The notes beneath the pieces are model-generated. The model saw nothing but the letters and a program-made list of their open reading frames with translations, was not told the origin of the DNA and did no database searches. A DNA stretch of 42,871 nucleotides from Planctomycetaceae bacterium (lineage in GTDB: Bacteria; Planctomycetota; Planctomycetia; Pirellulales; Pirellulaceae). The DNA lies in NCBI GenBank assembly GCA_007121535.1, contig SKKK01000068.1, positions 1 through 42,871 of the forward strand, in the 5' to 3' direction. Below are positions 32,885-41,506 of this stretch, piece after piece (positions within the stretch are counted from its first letter, which is position 1; each line of letters opens with the position of its first letter). Made by a program: the position numbers and the translations under genes.

Positions 32885-34297
32885 TCATCGCATGTTCTCC
32901 TCGCGGGGCTTCATCGGGATCGGCGATTCGCCGGTCCGCTCGAGCACGGCAGGGATGCCCGTAAACCTTTGGAAGCGATCCACAATGACGTCCGAGTACG
33001 GCGGGTCCAGTTCCATCAGGAATGCCCGCCGGCCTGTCTGCTCGGCGGCGATCAGCGTGCTGCCACTGCCGCCGAACAGATCGAGCACGTTCTCGCCAGC
33101 GACCGACGAATACTGGATCGCTCGGACAGCCAACTCGGCAGGCTTGCCCGTCAAGTGTTCGAGTTGCTGGGGTGGAATCTTCTTGACGTGCCAGAGGTCC
33201 GTGGCGTTGGGGGGACCGTAGAAGCGGTGTGCGGCGCCTTCTTTCCAGCCGTAGAAACACCACTCATGGGCACCCATGTAATCCTTCCTAGTGAGTACCG
33301 GGTGCAACTTGTCCCAGATTATCGCTTGGCTGAAATACAAGGCGTGCTTCTTCAGGGCTGGGGGATAATTGGCGCAGTTTGCGTACCCCCCCCACAGATA
33401 GAACCCTCGTCCTGGTAACAGCACACGCGAGATGTTCCCGAACCAAGCGTCCAGCAACCGGTCAAACTCCTCGTCCGACACGAAGTCATTGGCCAGAGGC
33501 CGGTCCTTAGCTCGCAGCTTCTTTCCCGTCGGCTTGGCTTTCTCCGGATGGCGAGCCAAGTCCAACGATTGATGATGCATGCGATTGGCCAGTCGCTCTC
33601 GGTCCTTCTTTCCGCGTTCGGTCGTCGACCGCTCACACTGCAGATCCTCCCGTCGTGAAAACGACGTCAGACCGGCCGCGATCGCGTTATTGGAACGGGG
33701 TTCGACCTTGACGTTGTACGGAGGATCGGTGTTCACGAGGTGGATTGGGGCGCCGTCCAACAGGCGGTCGACGTGCTCGGGATTCGAGCTGTCGCCGCAC
33801 AGCAACCGATGGTTCCCCAGTATCCACAGGTCGCCCGGCTGCGTGATCGCCTCGTCCGGTGGCTCCGGAACGTCGTCCGGGTCGGTCAGGCCGTCCTTCA
33901 CGCCGGGATCGAGCAATCCGGCCAGCTCGTCCGGATCGAAGCCCAACAACTTCAGGTCGAACCCGGCCTCGCCGAGCTGCGATAACTCGATGGGCAGCAG
34001 GTCGTAGTTCCACTGGGCCAGCTCGCCCGTCTTGTTGTCGGCGATCCGGTACGCCCGGATCTGCTCGGGCGTAAGATCCGTGGCGACGATCACGGGCACC
34101 GTCTCCATGCCCAATTTGATGGCGGCTTTCAGCCGGGTGTGTCCCGTTACGATCACGCCGTCGCGATCCACGACAATAGGCACTTTGAATCCAAATTCAC
34201 GGATCGAGGCCGCCACGGCGTCCACCGCGCCGTCGTTGATCCGGGGATTGTTTTCGTACGGCTTCACGCGGTTGATGTTCCATTGTTCGATCTTCAC
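32885..34297 (-). CDS. ParB-domain DNA methyltransferase
   Basis: The 470-residue protein starts with a ParB-like domain (VKPYENNPRINDGAVDAVAASIREFG, IVTGHTRLKAAIKLG), then a DNA methyltransferase with DPPYNV (191-196) and DLFGGSGSTLIAAEQ (about 413-427), the catalytic and SAM motifs of N6-adenine or N4-cytosine enzymes. A basic insert of roughly 60 residues (about 215-285) sits between them. GTG 34297 has GGAG 7 bases upstream. Such phage fusions methylate phage DNA, perhaps to block host restriction. No restriction enzyme lies beside it. Confidence 0.92.
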   Translation of the reverse strand: MKIEQWNINRVKPYENNPRINDGAVDAVAASIREFGFKVPIVVDRDGVIVTGHTRLKAAIKLGMETVPVIVATDLTPEQIRAYRIADNKTGELAQWNYDLLPIELSQLGEAGFDLKLLGFDPDELAGLLDPGVKDGLTDPDDVPEPPDEAITQPGDLWILGNHRLLCGDSSNPEHVDRLLDGAPIHLVNTDPPYNVKVEPRSNNAIAAGLTSFSRREDLQCERSTTERGKKDRERLANRMHHQSLDLARHPEKAKPTGKKLRAKDRPLANDFVSDEEFDRLLDAWFGNISRVLLPGRGFYLWGGYANCANYPPALKKHALYFSQAIIWDKLHPVLTRKDYMGAHEWCFYGWKEGAAHRFYGPPNATDLWHVKKIPPQQLEHLTGKPAELAVRAIQYSSVAGENVLDLFGGSGSTLIAAEQTGRRAFLMELDPPYSDVIVDRFQRFTGIPAVLERTGESPIPMKPREENMR

Positions 34298-34343
34298 TGG
34301 TTTTCTCCTACTCCGTTTAAGTGTGAAAGAATCCTTGTCCGCA

Positions 34344-35039
34344 TCAGTTCCAGCGAGATGCCACTTCGTCGAGCACCTCGATGTGGTACGTGTTCACGAG
34401 GCCAAAGCGAGGATCAGTGATCCGGCCGACTGGAATGCCACGTTCTTCTGAGACGCTACCGGCCAGTCGTGTAAATTCAATGACCGAATTCAGATCCAGA
34501 CACAGACGCCGCTGCTTGAGATATGCCGAGACGCTGGAAAAGCCCGTAGTCCTCTGTGACTGGCGAGCTTCGACGGCAGCCAAGCGACGTTCCATCGCCT
34601 GAATCCGAGTCTCCAGCTCCGATTGCCGACGTTCGTGCTGGACCAGCACCCGGGCTTGGGATTGAAGCTGCTCCGTAGACGATGTGGTCACCGCAAAGCG
34701 TCCAAGTTTCCGAATCGCGGGCAGCACCTCGCGAGTGATCCAGCGTCTTAGGGCTCGCGCCTTGGGCTTGCGGCTGTTGAGGATGAGGGCATACAAGCCG
34801 GATTCGGTTACACAGAGCATGTCTTCCCGACCACCAGGAGTGCGAACGTAATTCGTGCTCTTCTCGTCGTCGTCTAGTCGCAGGATCGACTTCGATGCAT
34901 CACGGATTCCCAGCACTCGGCAGACATCGCCCACCACGAAAAGCGGCGATTCCGGGGTGCCAACGACACGCACGCCGTGCCCCTCGTACTCGAACACCTG
35001 AGTCAAGGAACGGCTGTTGGTTTCTTGGGTAAGTTGCAT
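34344..35039 (-). CDS. BRO-N antirepressor-like protein
   Basis: The 231-residue protein has a BRO-N domain (VFEYEGHGVRVVGTPESPLFVVGDVCRVLGI, SGLYALILNSRKPKARALRRWITREVLPAIRK), then a coiled coil (about 125-160, RRQSELETRIQAMERRLAAVEARQ) and a C-terminal helical domain. Proteins of this kind act as phage antirepressors. ATG 35039 has GGAG 5 bases upstream. It is between the methyltransferase and a small gene in the early module, so a switch role is plausible; its target repressor is not in view. Confidence 0.85.
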   Translation of the reverse strand: MQLTQETNSRSLTQVFEYEGHGVRVVGTPESPLFVVGDVCRVLGIRDASKSILRLDDDEKSTNYVRTPGGREDMLCVTESGLYALILNSRKPKARALRRWITREVLPAIRKLGRFAVTTSSTEQLQSQARVLVQHERRQSELETRIQAMERRLAAVEARQSQRTTGFSSVSAYLKQRRLCLDLNSVIEFTRLAGSVSEERGIPVGRITDPRFGLVNTYHIEVLDEVASRWN

Positions 35040-35159
35040 AATTTCTCCAATAAGGTGGAAACTGGACAAACGAAACAAACTGTCTCTAGGCTGGCGACTG
35101 TTCCCACGGGGGGCATGCCCACCCATATCCGGGGAAGTACCTAATCGTTTCGACGAATA

Positions 35160-35177
35160 AATGGACATGCGTCCATT
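35160..35177. promoter_or_regulatory. Short palindrome upstream of BRO gene
   Basis: AATGGAC and GTCCATT pair perfectly across ATGC. It is in the 212-base gap between the small gene (stop at 35252) and the BRO start (35039). It may be an operator for the antirepressor or the end of the small gene's transcript; no T-run is seen. Confidence 0.35.
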
Positions 35178-35251
35178 AGACGCCCTGGCTGGCCACGTGA
35201 CGCGTCCAGTGGCGATTGGGCGATGTTTATCCCACCGGCGCCCACAACGCG

Positions 35252-35512
35252 TTACGTGGCGTCCTGTCGCGTCGTGGTCGTAAGCCGACTGAGCTTGCCA
35301 AGCGTCGCCAGCGGATCGCTCCATTGCTTCGCGGTGAGCAACCAGCCGCCTTGCTCCAACGCTCGCATCGCCAGTTGGTCGTAGGACAACGTGACGGTCT
35401 TGCGTTTGCGGAACTGGCGGATGGTCACACCGGACTTGGTCAGCGTGACGACGAAGTCGCCCTTCCCGGAAACGTGAATGCGTCGAGATACGGGTTTGGT
35501 CAGTTCGGTCAT
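35252..35512 (-). CDS. Small phage protein of unknown function (86 aa)
   Basis: Starts MTELTKPVSRRIHVSGKGDFVVTLTKSG, with a basic patch (IRQFRKRKTVTLSYDQLA). It is beta-rich and may bind DNA. AGGAG lies 6 bases before ATG 35512. Upstream is the repeat-rich spacer, so it could be a regulator of that region. No family assigned. Confidence 0.65.
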   Translation of the reverse strand: MTELTKPVSRRIHVSGKGDFVVTLTKSGVTIRQFRKRKTVTLSYDQLAMRALEQGGWLLTAKQWSDPLATLGKLSRLTTTTRQDAT

Positions 35513-35853
35513 GGGTTCTCCTAGGCTCGGGTTGATGGGACATTGTTCGACGACGTACGTGGCCACGCGTGGCGTCCGACTGCGATCGAGGATCTTTGCC
35601 GCCATCCCACGCGAGTCGCCCAACGTGGGCGACCGTGGTGCGACTGACGGAAACGAGAACGCGTCGGTCTGGTGTACGTGACGAGCCGCAAAACCGAGTT
35701 GCGGGGTTTGCGGGGTACTGCGGGGTTATTTTCAGTCCGCTTCTATGCGCAATATGTACGTACACATGATGCGCTTGCATGTACATCTCTCGCGCACGTG
35801 TAAGGGGTATGCAAAATGACCCCGCAAACCCCGCAAATCGTTGTAACATGTTA
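35513..35853. other. Spacer with palindromes and iteron-like repeats
   Basis: This 341-base region has no convincing gene. It contains GCCACGCGTGGC (35562-35573), a perfect 8-base stem GTCGCCCA/TGGGCGAC around ACG (35615-35633), the palindrome TGTACGTACA (35755-35764) and most of the GCGGGGTT repeat set. AT-richer sequence (about 35725-35820) lies between the repeat groups. A replication origin or regulator-binding region is plausible. Confidence 0.6.
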
Positions 35854-35911
35854 CTACCAAAGCCTTTGCTGTGCGGGGTTAGTTGCGGGGTTAAGCGGGG
35901 TTTGCGGGGTT
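35701..35911. repeat. Iteron-like GCGGGGTT repeat cluster
   Basis: Copies of GCGGGGTT (one GCGGGGTA) lie at 35701, 35710 and 35720 on the plus strand. Reverse copies lie at 35818 (GACCCCGC) and 35827, and four forward copies at 35873, 35885, 35895 and 35904. Close spacings are 9-12 bases, near one helix turn. The outer groups flank a more AT-rich core. The right group also codes for the last residues of the primase (TPQTPLNPATNPAQQ). This resembles an origin with initiator sites, next to a replication protein; a recombination scar is the alternative. Confidence 0.7.
35843..35854. repeat. Perfect 12-bp palindrome GTAACATGTTAC
   Basis: It overlaps the last base of the primase stop codon and lies between two iteron groups. 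It may be part of the origin-like region or a binding site; not seen elsewhere in the window by eye. Confidence 0.5.
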
Positions 35912-38418
35912 AGCGTTTCCGCAAGCCTCCAACAACGGACTTTGCGATGGCTGTGCTCTCCGGAACGTAACAGCTTGCGGCCGTTGAAGATGCGTCCAGC
36001 GAGTCGCGATAGGTGCCGACCGAGTGACCTGCGCAGCGAACCCGCGCGCGCGCCTTGTACATCACGATGTACAAGGAGCGCGTCCGGGAGTGTGCGCGCG
36101 TCTATACACTCGGCCTCGATCAGCCTTTGGCAGAGGTCGTCGACGGTCACGATGCCCTCGCCGAAGGCGTCCCACCAAGCATCGAAGAAGGCTGACCACT
36201 GCTGCGTGTCCTCGTCCTGGACCACCTGCGTCTGTTCGAGATTGCCCAGGAAGCCGTCGACTCCAACGAACGCCAGAACGCTACCGATCGTGCTGGCCCA
36301 CTCCTCGAAGCTGCCCAGCGCCGGAACGGTCGCCATCGGCTTTCCGTTCGTGTACCACGCCCGGATGATTGTGAGCGCTGCCGACACCAGGTCACCGCGG
36401 TTGGCCAGGACGTGCTGTGCCAAGCCGGTGATCTTGAAGCCCGTGCGCTCCCAAGGACGCTCGGCATTGGCATCGAGGCGAATTCCGTAGCTGCGACGAG
36501 GCATGTCGCCGGCGACCCGCAGGTTGTTTCCAGTGGCGACCCAGACCACACGCGACGGCAGTCGGACCATCTCGTTGCCGCCAAGCCGCCTGTCCGCCCA
36601 CTCGCTCGTGGTCAGGGCGGCCGCCAGCGCCGGCGACTCGATGGTCGTGTTGTCCGGAATGTTGTCGAGCAGGACGAACGGAGAGGCAGCCAGCAGAATC
36701 GACGTGATCTTCTTTCGCCATTCATCGTCATTGTCCCTGGACGGGATCGACTCAGCCGCGACGTTGCCGACGGCGATGGAGGCCAACACCGTGACCAACA
36801 GCGTCTTGCCCGTCCCCTGGACCGGAGCATCGACAATCGCCAGCGGCACATGGCCTTTGATCACCGGCCGCATCAAGAGCGAGAACAGGATCGCCAGGGC
36901 GTTGGCGCGGCTGGGTTCGTCGGCGAAGGGAAAGTCGTCGATCAGATTAAGCAGGATGTCCACGCAGGCCAAGACTTCGTCTGTGCTCGGATACTCCGGG
37001 ATCGGCGTCAACGTGAGGCCGGCATCCGGGCTGTAGAACAGCTTCGAGACGGGATCGTAGCCGGGCTCCGAACAGATCGTTCCGTCCTGCCGTAGGATCG
37101 GCGCCCGGGCGATACCTGCCAACGGCGGCAAGTCCCAGGTGGTCTGGGCCAGCACATTCTCGGCCAGGGAGAGCGGTGGATTGGTGCCCACAGGCTCGTA
37201 GCCCGCCTCGCCCTTGCGGAGCGTGAAGAAGTTAGCGACCTCCGATAGACGGCACCGCATTCGTACGCGATCGAAGGCTTCAATCCGGGGCAGTTCATTC
37301 TCGTCGCGCATCACGCGGGCCAGCGTTCCAGCCCGCACGAAGACAGAGGCCGGATCGTTGGCTTGCCGAACTGCCGCCAACGCCTGAGCAGTCAGGTCGC
37401 TGAGTTGCGTGTCGTCGATGATGATAGATGGCAGACCTGGATTCTTCGGTGGCGGGGCAGGTGGACGACTGGCCTTCTTCCTGCCCTTGGGCGAATACTG
37501 CTTAGTCACCTTGGCCAGCGCCTTGGCGATCGTCATGTCGCCGTAGGTCTGCTCGCCGTGGAATTCATCCCACTTCGGCCGCATCAGGCCTGAGCGGCGA
37601 AATAACCGATCGATCTGGGCGGCGTCCTTCGTGTAGAACGCCAGGGTGAATATGACCGACGAATCTGCCTCGCTGGCCGAGTTGTAGTAAGCATTCCACT
37701 CGCCGGACCACAGGGTCGCGAATTTGTCTCCGGAACGACGTTGATTCGACGCCAACTCGATAATCTCGTCGTCATCGAGCACCACGCTGGCGGCTCGATT
37801 GGGAGGCTGGCAGTGGGCAGACTTCTGGTCACCGTCGCTGTGACCATCCTCGCCAAACACAGCCCGGTACACGGCATCCAGTTGCTCCTGCCGAATCTCC
37901 ACGGTGGCTGGAACGCCATCCAGCCGTTGGCCCGTCACTGTGAAAAACCGATCCCGATCGTAGATTTCAATCTCGCCGTCTTCGCATGCCTTGCGACAAC
38001 GGCTGCCGGGCTTATTGGCCTTCAAGAACACCTTGACGCCGGTGCCCGACGGACTGATTTCGGTGTAGCTGTCGAGTTGCTTGATGAACTCAGCCGCCCA
38101 CGGTTTGATCTGCCCGGTTTCCGGATCAATGCAGTCGTCCAAGTCGACGCCGCAGTACGGATCGTCAGGCGTGAAGACGAAACCGACACCGGCCAGGCCT
38201 GGACGCTGCTGGCAGGCCGCGACGCCCTGTGGAAACGAAGCCCAGGTGGACGGGTCCGTGGAATCAGCCATCCCACCTGTGAGTGCGTTCACAGGGGCTT
38301 TCGTTTGTTTCCCGTCGCGTTCGATGCACCGCCAGGCGACCCACTGCGGACGATCGCGAAGGCATACGGGCGTGGTTTGAACAACCACATTCAGATCTAC
38401 GACTGCATTTCCACTCAC
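35854..38418 (-). CDS. Primase-polymerase / helicase fusion
   Basis: The 854-residue protein likely primes and unwinds phage DNA. Residues 20-190 match the phage NrS-1-type PrimPol: RPQWVAWRCIERDGKQTKAP, GVDLDD (90-95) as metal site, SPSGTGVKVFLKA (122-134). Residues about 229-305 match the helix-bundle domain that follows in that family (KFATLWSGEWNAYYNS). A helicase core follows, with Walker A APVQGTGKT (531-539) and FVLLDN (581-586). GTG 38418 overlaps the DUF3310 stop (GTGA) with GGAGG 7 bases upstream. The last 20 residues are encoded by the GCGGGGTT repeats. Activity inferred from motifs. Confidence 0.88.
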   Translation of the reverse strand: MSGNAVVDLNVVVQTTPVCLRDRPQWVAWRCIERDGKQTKAPVNALTGGMADSTDPSTWASFPQGVAACQQRPGLAGVGFVFTPDDPYCGVDLDDCIDPETGQIKPWAAEFIKQLDSYTEISPSGTGVKVFLKANKPGSRCRKACEDGEIEIYDRDRFFTVTGQRLDGVPATVEIRQEQLDAVYRAVFGEDGHSDGDQKSAHCQPPNRAASVVLDDDEIIELASNQRRSGDKFATLWSGEWNAYYNSASEADSSVIFTLAFYTKDAAQIDRLFRRSGLMRPKWDEFHGEQTYGDMTIAKALAKVTKQYSPKGRKKASRPPAPPPKNPGLPSIIIDDTQLSDLTAQALAAVRQANDPASVFVRAGTLARVMRDENELPRIEAFDRVRMRCRLSEVANFFTLRKGEAGYEPVGTNPPLSLAENVLAQTTWDLPPLAGIARAPILRQDGTICSEPGYDPVSKLFYSPDAGLTLTPIPEYPSTDEVLACVDILLNLIDDFPFADEPSRANALAILFSLLMRPVIKGHVPLAIVDAPVQGTGKTLLVTVLASIAVGNVAAESIPSRDNDDEWRKKITSILLAASPFVLLDNIPDNTTIESPALAAALTTSEWADRRLGGNEMVRLPSRVVWVATGNNLRVAGDMPRRSYGIRLDANAERPWERTGFKITGLAQHVLANRGDLVSAALTIIRAWYTNGKPMATVPALGSFEEWASTIGSVLAFVGVDGFLGNLEQTQVVQDEDTQQWSAFFDAWWDAFGEGIVTVDDLCQRLIEAECIDARTLPDALLVHRDVQGARAGSLRRSLGRHLSRLAGRIFNGRKLLRSGEHSHRKVRCWRLAETLTPQTPLNPATNPAQQRLW

Positions 38419-38681
38419 GAAAATGCCTCCTGCGGATGTCTCCGACCGCTCGCCTGCTGTTCTTGGGCGAGTTGAATTTCACGGTCCAGATACCATCGCG
38501 CCTTACGCAGATCCTCCGTGTAGCTGCCTTTGCGAGCTGCGCGAGCCACATACTTGACGACGTTGCCCAGGTGGTAGCCGAGCTCCCACGCCTCGATGGC
38601 GTCGATGACCTCGACAGCTCCAAACGTGTAGTGTTGGGGATGTTCAACGGCGTCGTGCGTTGCCGCGCGGTGTTCGGTCAT
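38415..38681 (-). CDS. DUF3310 protein
   Basis: The 88-residue protein matches DUF3310: HYTFGAVEVIDAIEAWELGYHLGNVVKYVARAARKG, then DLRKARWYLDREIQLA. These small phage proteins are linked to nucleotide metabolism or replication; function is unproven. ATG 38681 overlaps the RecD-like stop (ATGA), and its own stop overlaps the primase start (GTGA). Confidence 0.88.
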   Translation of the reverse strand: MTEHRAATHDAVEHPQHYTFGAVEVIDAIEAWELGYHLGNVVKYVARAARKGSYTEDLRKARWYLDREIQLAQEQQASGRRHPQEAFS

Positions 38682-40864
38682 GCGATGGTCTCCAGAGGCT
38701 CGAGAATGTCCGACGTCGTGCTGTCCGCCCACAGGCTGAGCAGCGTCCGGCGCTGGATCGTGTTGTTCTTCTTGACGGCGTTCCGCAATCCCCAGCGATC
38801 GCCCATCAGGATGCAATAGCGAGCAGCCCGGGTGACGGCGGTGTACAGCCAGTTGCGATCTGCGAAGAAATGCGACTTGTGACAGAGCACCACCACGCAC
38901 GGGAACTCGCTGCCCTGGGCCTTGTGGGCCGTTAGAGCGTAAGCCAACTGGACATTCAGCAACCGCTCGTCGTTGATCAGCCGCTCGCCACACCCGTCAA
39001 AGTCGATCCAGTAGCCGCCGCCGGGAGTCGGGTCGATCTCGATCACGCGACCGATGTTTCCGTTCATGACGCTCAGCTCGTAATCGTTGACCGTCTGAAT
39101 CACCTTGTCGCCGATGGCGAATTTTCGTTCCACTTCACCATGCACCACTCGCTGCATCATCTGGTTGATGGCCTTGGTGCCCAGGGGACCGATATGTGTG
39201 GGCGTGATAATCTGGACGTCATCGATGGGATCGAGTTGCAGTCGGTTGGGGATCTTCTGCAGAACCAGATCGCGCAGGTACACCTGGATCTGTTGCGGAT
39301 CTTGGAAGACGTCGACAACAGTCCAGGCTGGATCATTCACCGCCGAGGGAGCAATTATCTGGGACAGAACAGCCATGCTGTTGGTCTTGAGCACGCCTGC
39401 TTGGCGGACGACTTCGTCGAGAATCACCGTTGGTACGAGGTGGTGTTGGATGATGTCGCGCAGCACGTTGCCGGGCCCGACGGGCGGCAATTGATTGTGA
39501 TCACCCACCAGGATCAAACGCGTGGTTGCGAAGTCGATGCGGCGCAACAACTCGGCCATGAGCGGGACGTCCACCATCGACACCTCGTCGACGACGACCA
39601 CGTCGAAGGCGTCGTCAGTCTTCGTATGGCCATCTTCGTCCAGCCGGTCACGGGGCGCCGACAGGCTTTCCCGATGAAACCGGAGACCATCGTACTCCAG
39701 CAGTCGGTGGATTGTCTTAGCTTCCAGGTCCACGCCCTGTGAGCGCAGCGATTCTTCGATCCGCTTGGCGGCCTTGCCGGTAGGCGAGCAAAGGGCCACG
39801 TTCAAACCGGCCGACTGGAAAGCCTTGGCCAGGCGGGCCAACACATAGGTCTTGCCAGTACCAGCCCCGCCTGAGATGACGACAATGCCATACCGGAGGG
39901 CAGCTTGGTAGGCTTCGGTCTGCTTGGTCTTCAGGCCCGCGAGTTCCTGGTGGGCGCCGAATAACGACCGCTGGGCCCAACCGTGAATCTTGAAAACCGA
40001 CTGAATGAACTGTTCTGCTTCCAGGAAGAACGGCGTAGTCACCGCTGTGCCGTCGGCGACCAACTGGCCTTGCACCAACAGGCGTTCCGCTGCTGCCTGG
40101 ATCTGGGCGCGGCTCTCCAGTGTGTCCAACAGCAGTAGATCGTTGGCCTTGTTCAGCAGATCGGCACCCGCGGTCCACGTGTGGCCCGATGACACTTGCT
40201 CGCTGACGATGTACAGCACGCCCGCCTCGATCCGGCCCGAGTGATCTTTGGGTGTGTCCATGGATCGAGCGATCTTGTCCACCTTCTTGAAGCCGTAACC
40301 TCTCACGTGCTGAATCAACTGATACGGATCGGCACGGAGCACACCCACCACCGCGTTGCCGAACGTCTCCAGCAGCGTCTCCATCTGATGGTGTGTCAGC
40401 CCAAACCCGGCCAGGTACGACCGAATCTCGTTGTCCGCGCTGTGGGCGATCCAAGCTTCGCGGAGCGATTCGAGGGTGGACTTGGGAACCCGCAACTGGC
40501 GGTGCAGGTCATCGATGTCCAAGCGAATCAGACGATCCAGGTGCGTCGCGCTGGCGGCGTGGGCCACGATCTTGCGCGCAGTAGCCTCCCCGATCCCGAC
40601 AAAAGCTGGATGCTTGGCCAGGTACTGGACCAAACCTTCAGAGCTGTCGGGCAATTCGTAACTGAGACTGTCGACGGCAAACTGCAGGCCGTACTTGGCA
40701 TCCTTCTTCCAGCGACCGACCAGCGTCACGACGTCCCCCTCGTTAGCACAGAACGGCCCTCGGAAGCGGATTTGATCACCGTCGTCTGTGGACAGGACGC
40801 CCGCCGAGAACTTGGGGCTGGAGAAGTAAGTGCGTTGAACGATGCCGGTCAGTTTTTCAGCCAA
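38678..40864 (-). CDS. RecD2-like ATP-dependent DNA helicase
   Basis: The 728-residue protein resembles RecD2: N-terminal OB-like domain (FRGPFCANEGDVVTLVGRW), helix-hairpin-helix region (GIGEATARKIVA), Walker A SGGAGTGKTY (331-340), VVVDEVSMVD (423-432), GDHNQLPPVGPGN and the C-terminal motif AYALTAHKAQGSEFPCVVV. It unwinds DNA 5' to 3' in known members. TTG 40864 is chosen because AAGGAG lies 6 bases upstream and the protein starts with the conserved AEKLTGIV; an ATG further upstream lies within the previous gene. It overlaps the nuclease gene by 8 bases. Probably acts in replication or recombination. Confidence 0.92.
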   Translation of the reverse strand: MAEKLTGIVQRTYFSSPKFSAGVLSTDDGDQIRFRGPFCANEGDVVTLVGRWKKDAKYGLQFAVDSLSYELPDSSEGLVQYLAKHPAFVGIGEATARKIVAHAASATHLDRLIRLDIDDLHRQLRVPKSTLESLREAWIAHSADNEIRSYLAGFGLTHHQMETLLETFGNAVVGVLRADPYQLIQHVRGYGFKKVDKIARSMDTPKDHSGRIEAGVLYIVSEQVSSGHTWTAGADLLNKANDLLLLDTLESRAQIQAAAERLLVQGQLVADGTAVTTPFFLEAEQFIQSVFKIHGWAQRSLFGAHQELAGLKTKQTEAYQAALRYGIVVISGGAGTGKTYVLARLAKAFQSAGLNVALCSPTGKAAKRIEESLRSQGVDLEAKTIHRLLEYDGLRFHRESLSAPRDRLDEDGHTKTDDAFDVVVVDEVSMVDVPLMAELLRRIDFATTRLILVGDHNQLPPVGPGNVLRDIIQHHLVPTVILDEVVRQAGVLKTNSMAVLSQIIAPSAVNDPAWTVVDVFQDPQQIQVYLRDLVLQKIPNRLQLDPIDDVQIITPTHIGPLGTKAINQMMQRVVHGEVERKFAIGDKVIQTVNDYELSVMNGNIGRVIEIDPTPGGGYWIDFDGCGERLINDERLLNVQLAYALTAHKAQGSEFPCVVVLCHKSHFFADRNWLYTAVTRAARYCILMGDRWGLRNAVKKNNTIQRRTLLSLWADSTTSDILEPLETIA

Positions 40865-41333
40865 GGTGTGCTCCTTTCGTAAGCTGGCCATGCAACTCAT
40901 CCCGCTGGGCAGCCACTCGCACGAAGGTGCGTAGGAACGAGTCTGTGAAGGTGCAAGACGCCTGTCGCGAGCCACACCAGTACACGGGCACCTGCCAACG
41001 GAGCGAGATGTGAGTGGCGGCGCCCAGCAGCGATTGTGGAGAAACCGACCGTAGGGCATCCGCATGGAGGCCTCGAAGCACCTGATCCAGATCCGCCTCC
41101 ACCACCACGCAGGTCGCGTCCATACGGGACAGTTTGTCCAGCTCCACGGCGAATCGTTGGAAGTCGTGGATCACCGTGTGCACGAAATCGGTTAGGCTCT
41201 TTCGTTCCACAGCCACTCGCGTTTCGAAGCCCTCCACCGAGTAGTCACCGGTGTCCAACTTCCGGCGAACGACCGGGCAGGCGAATGTGTACTCGGCCTG
41301 TTCTCGGGTATCCACGATGATGCGAAATGTCAT
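40857..41333 (-). CDS. ERCC4-type nuclease
   Basis: The 158-residue protein has the ERCC4 core: IIVDTREQ (5-12), LDTGDYSV (26-33) and VERKSLTDF (42-50), giving the GDx(n)ERKx3D catalytic motif of XPF-family structure-specific nucleases. It lacks a helix-hairpin-helix, so it may act with a partner. ATG 41333 has GGAG 8 bases upstream. Beside the helicase it may cut branched DNA during replication or packaging. Confidence 0.9.
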   Translation of the reverse strand: MTFRIIVDTREQAEYTFACPVVRRKLDTGDYSVEGFETRVAVERKSLTDFVHTVIHDFQRFAVELDKLSRMDATCVVVEADLDQVLRGLHADALRSVSPQSLLGAATHISLRWQVPVYWCGSRQASCTFTDSFLRTFVRVAAQRDELHGQLTKGAHLG

Positions 41334-41506
41334 GCTTGCGTCTCCATCCGCCAGATAATCAAGAGCCGGGGCGGGCTCGGGGAGTCTGGCCCCGCAGGCA
41401 CGGTGCGCAACCCGGCAAACACACCATCGCTGTGCCCACAAGGCACGCCATCCCGCCCCGGCCGCACCCTTCGTTCGTGTGCGTACTCCGGGTGTCAACG
41501 TGAATC

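Noticed and set aside
29547-33263. Very long minus-strand open frame (1238 codons) across the small-gene island
   Set aside because: It runs opposite well-formed plus-strand genes including AbrB, Doc and HigA-like, has no domain pattern or ribosome site, and follows from GC-rich codon bias on the other strand.
41359-41451. 30-codon Cys-rich ORF between the DUF669 and nuclease genes
   Set aside because: No ribosome site and no family; composition follows the local GC-rich spacer.
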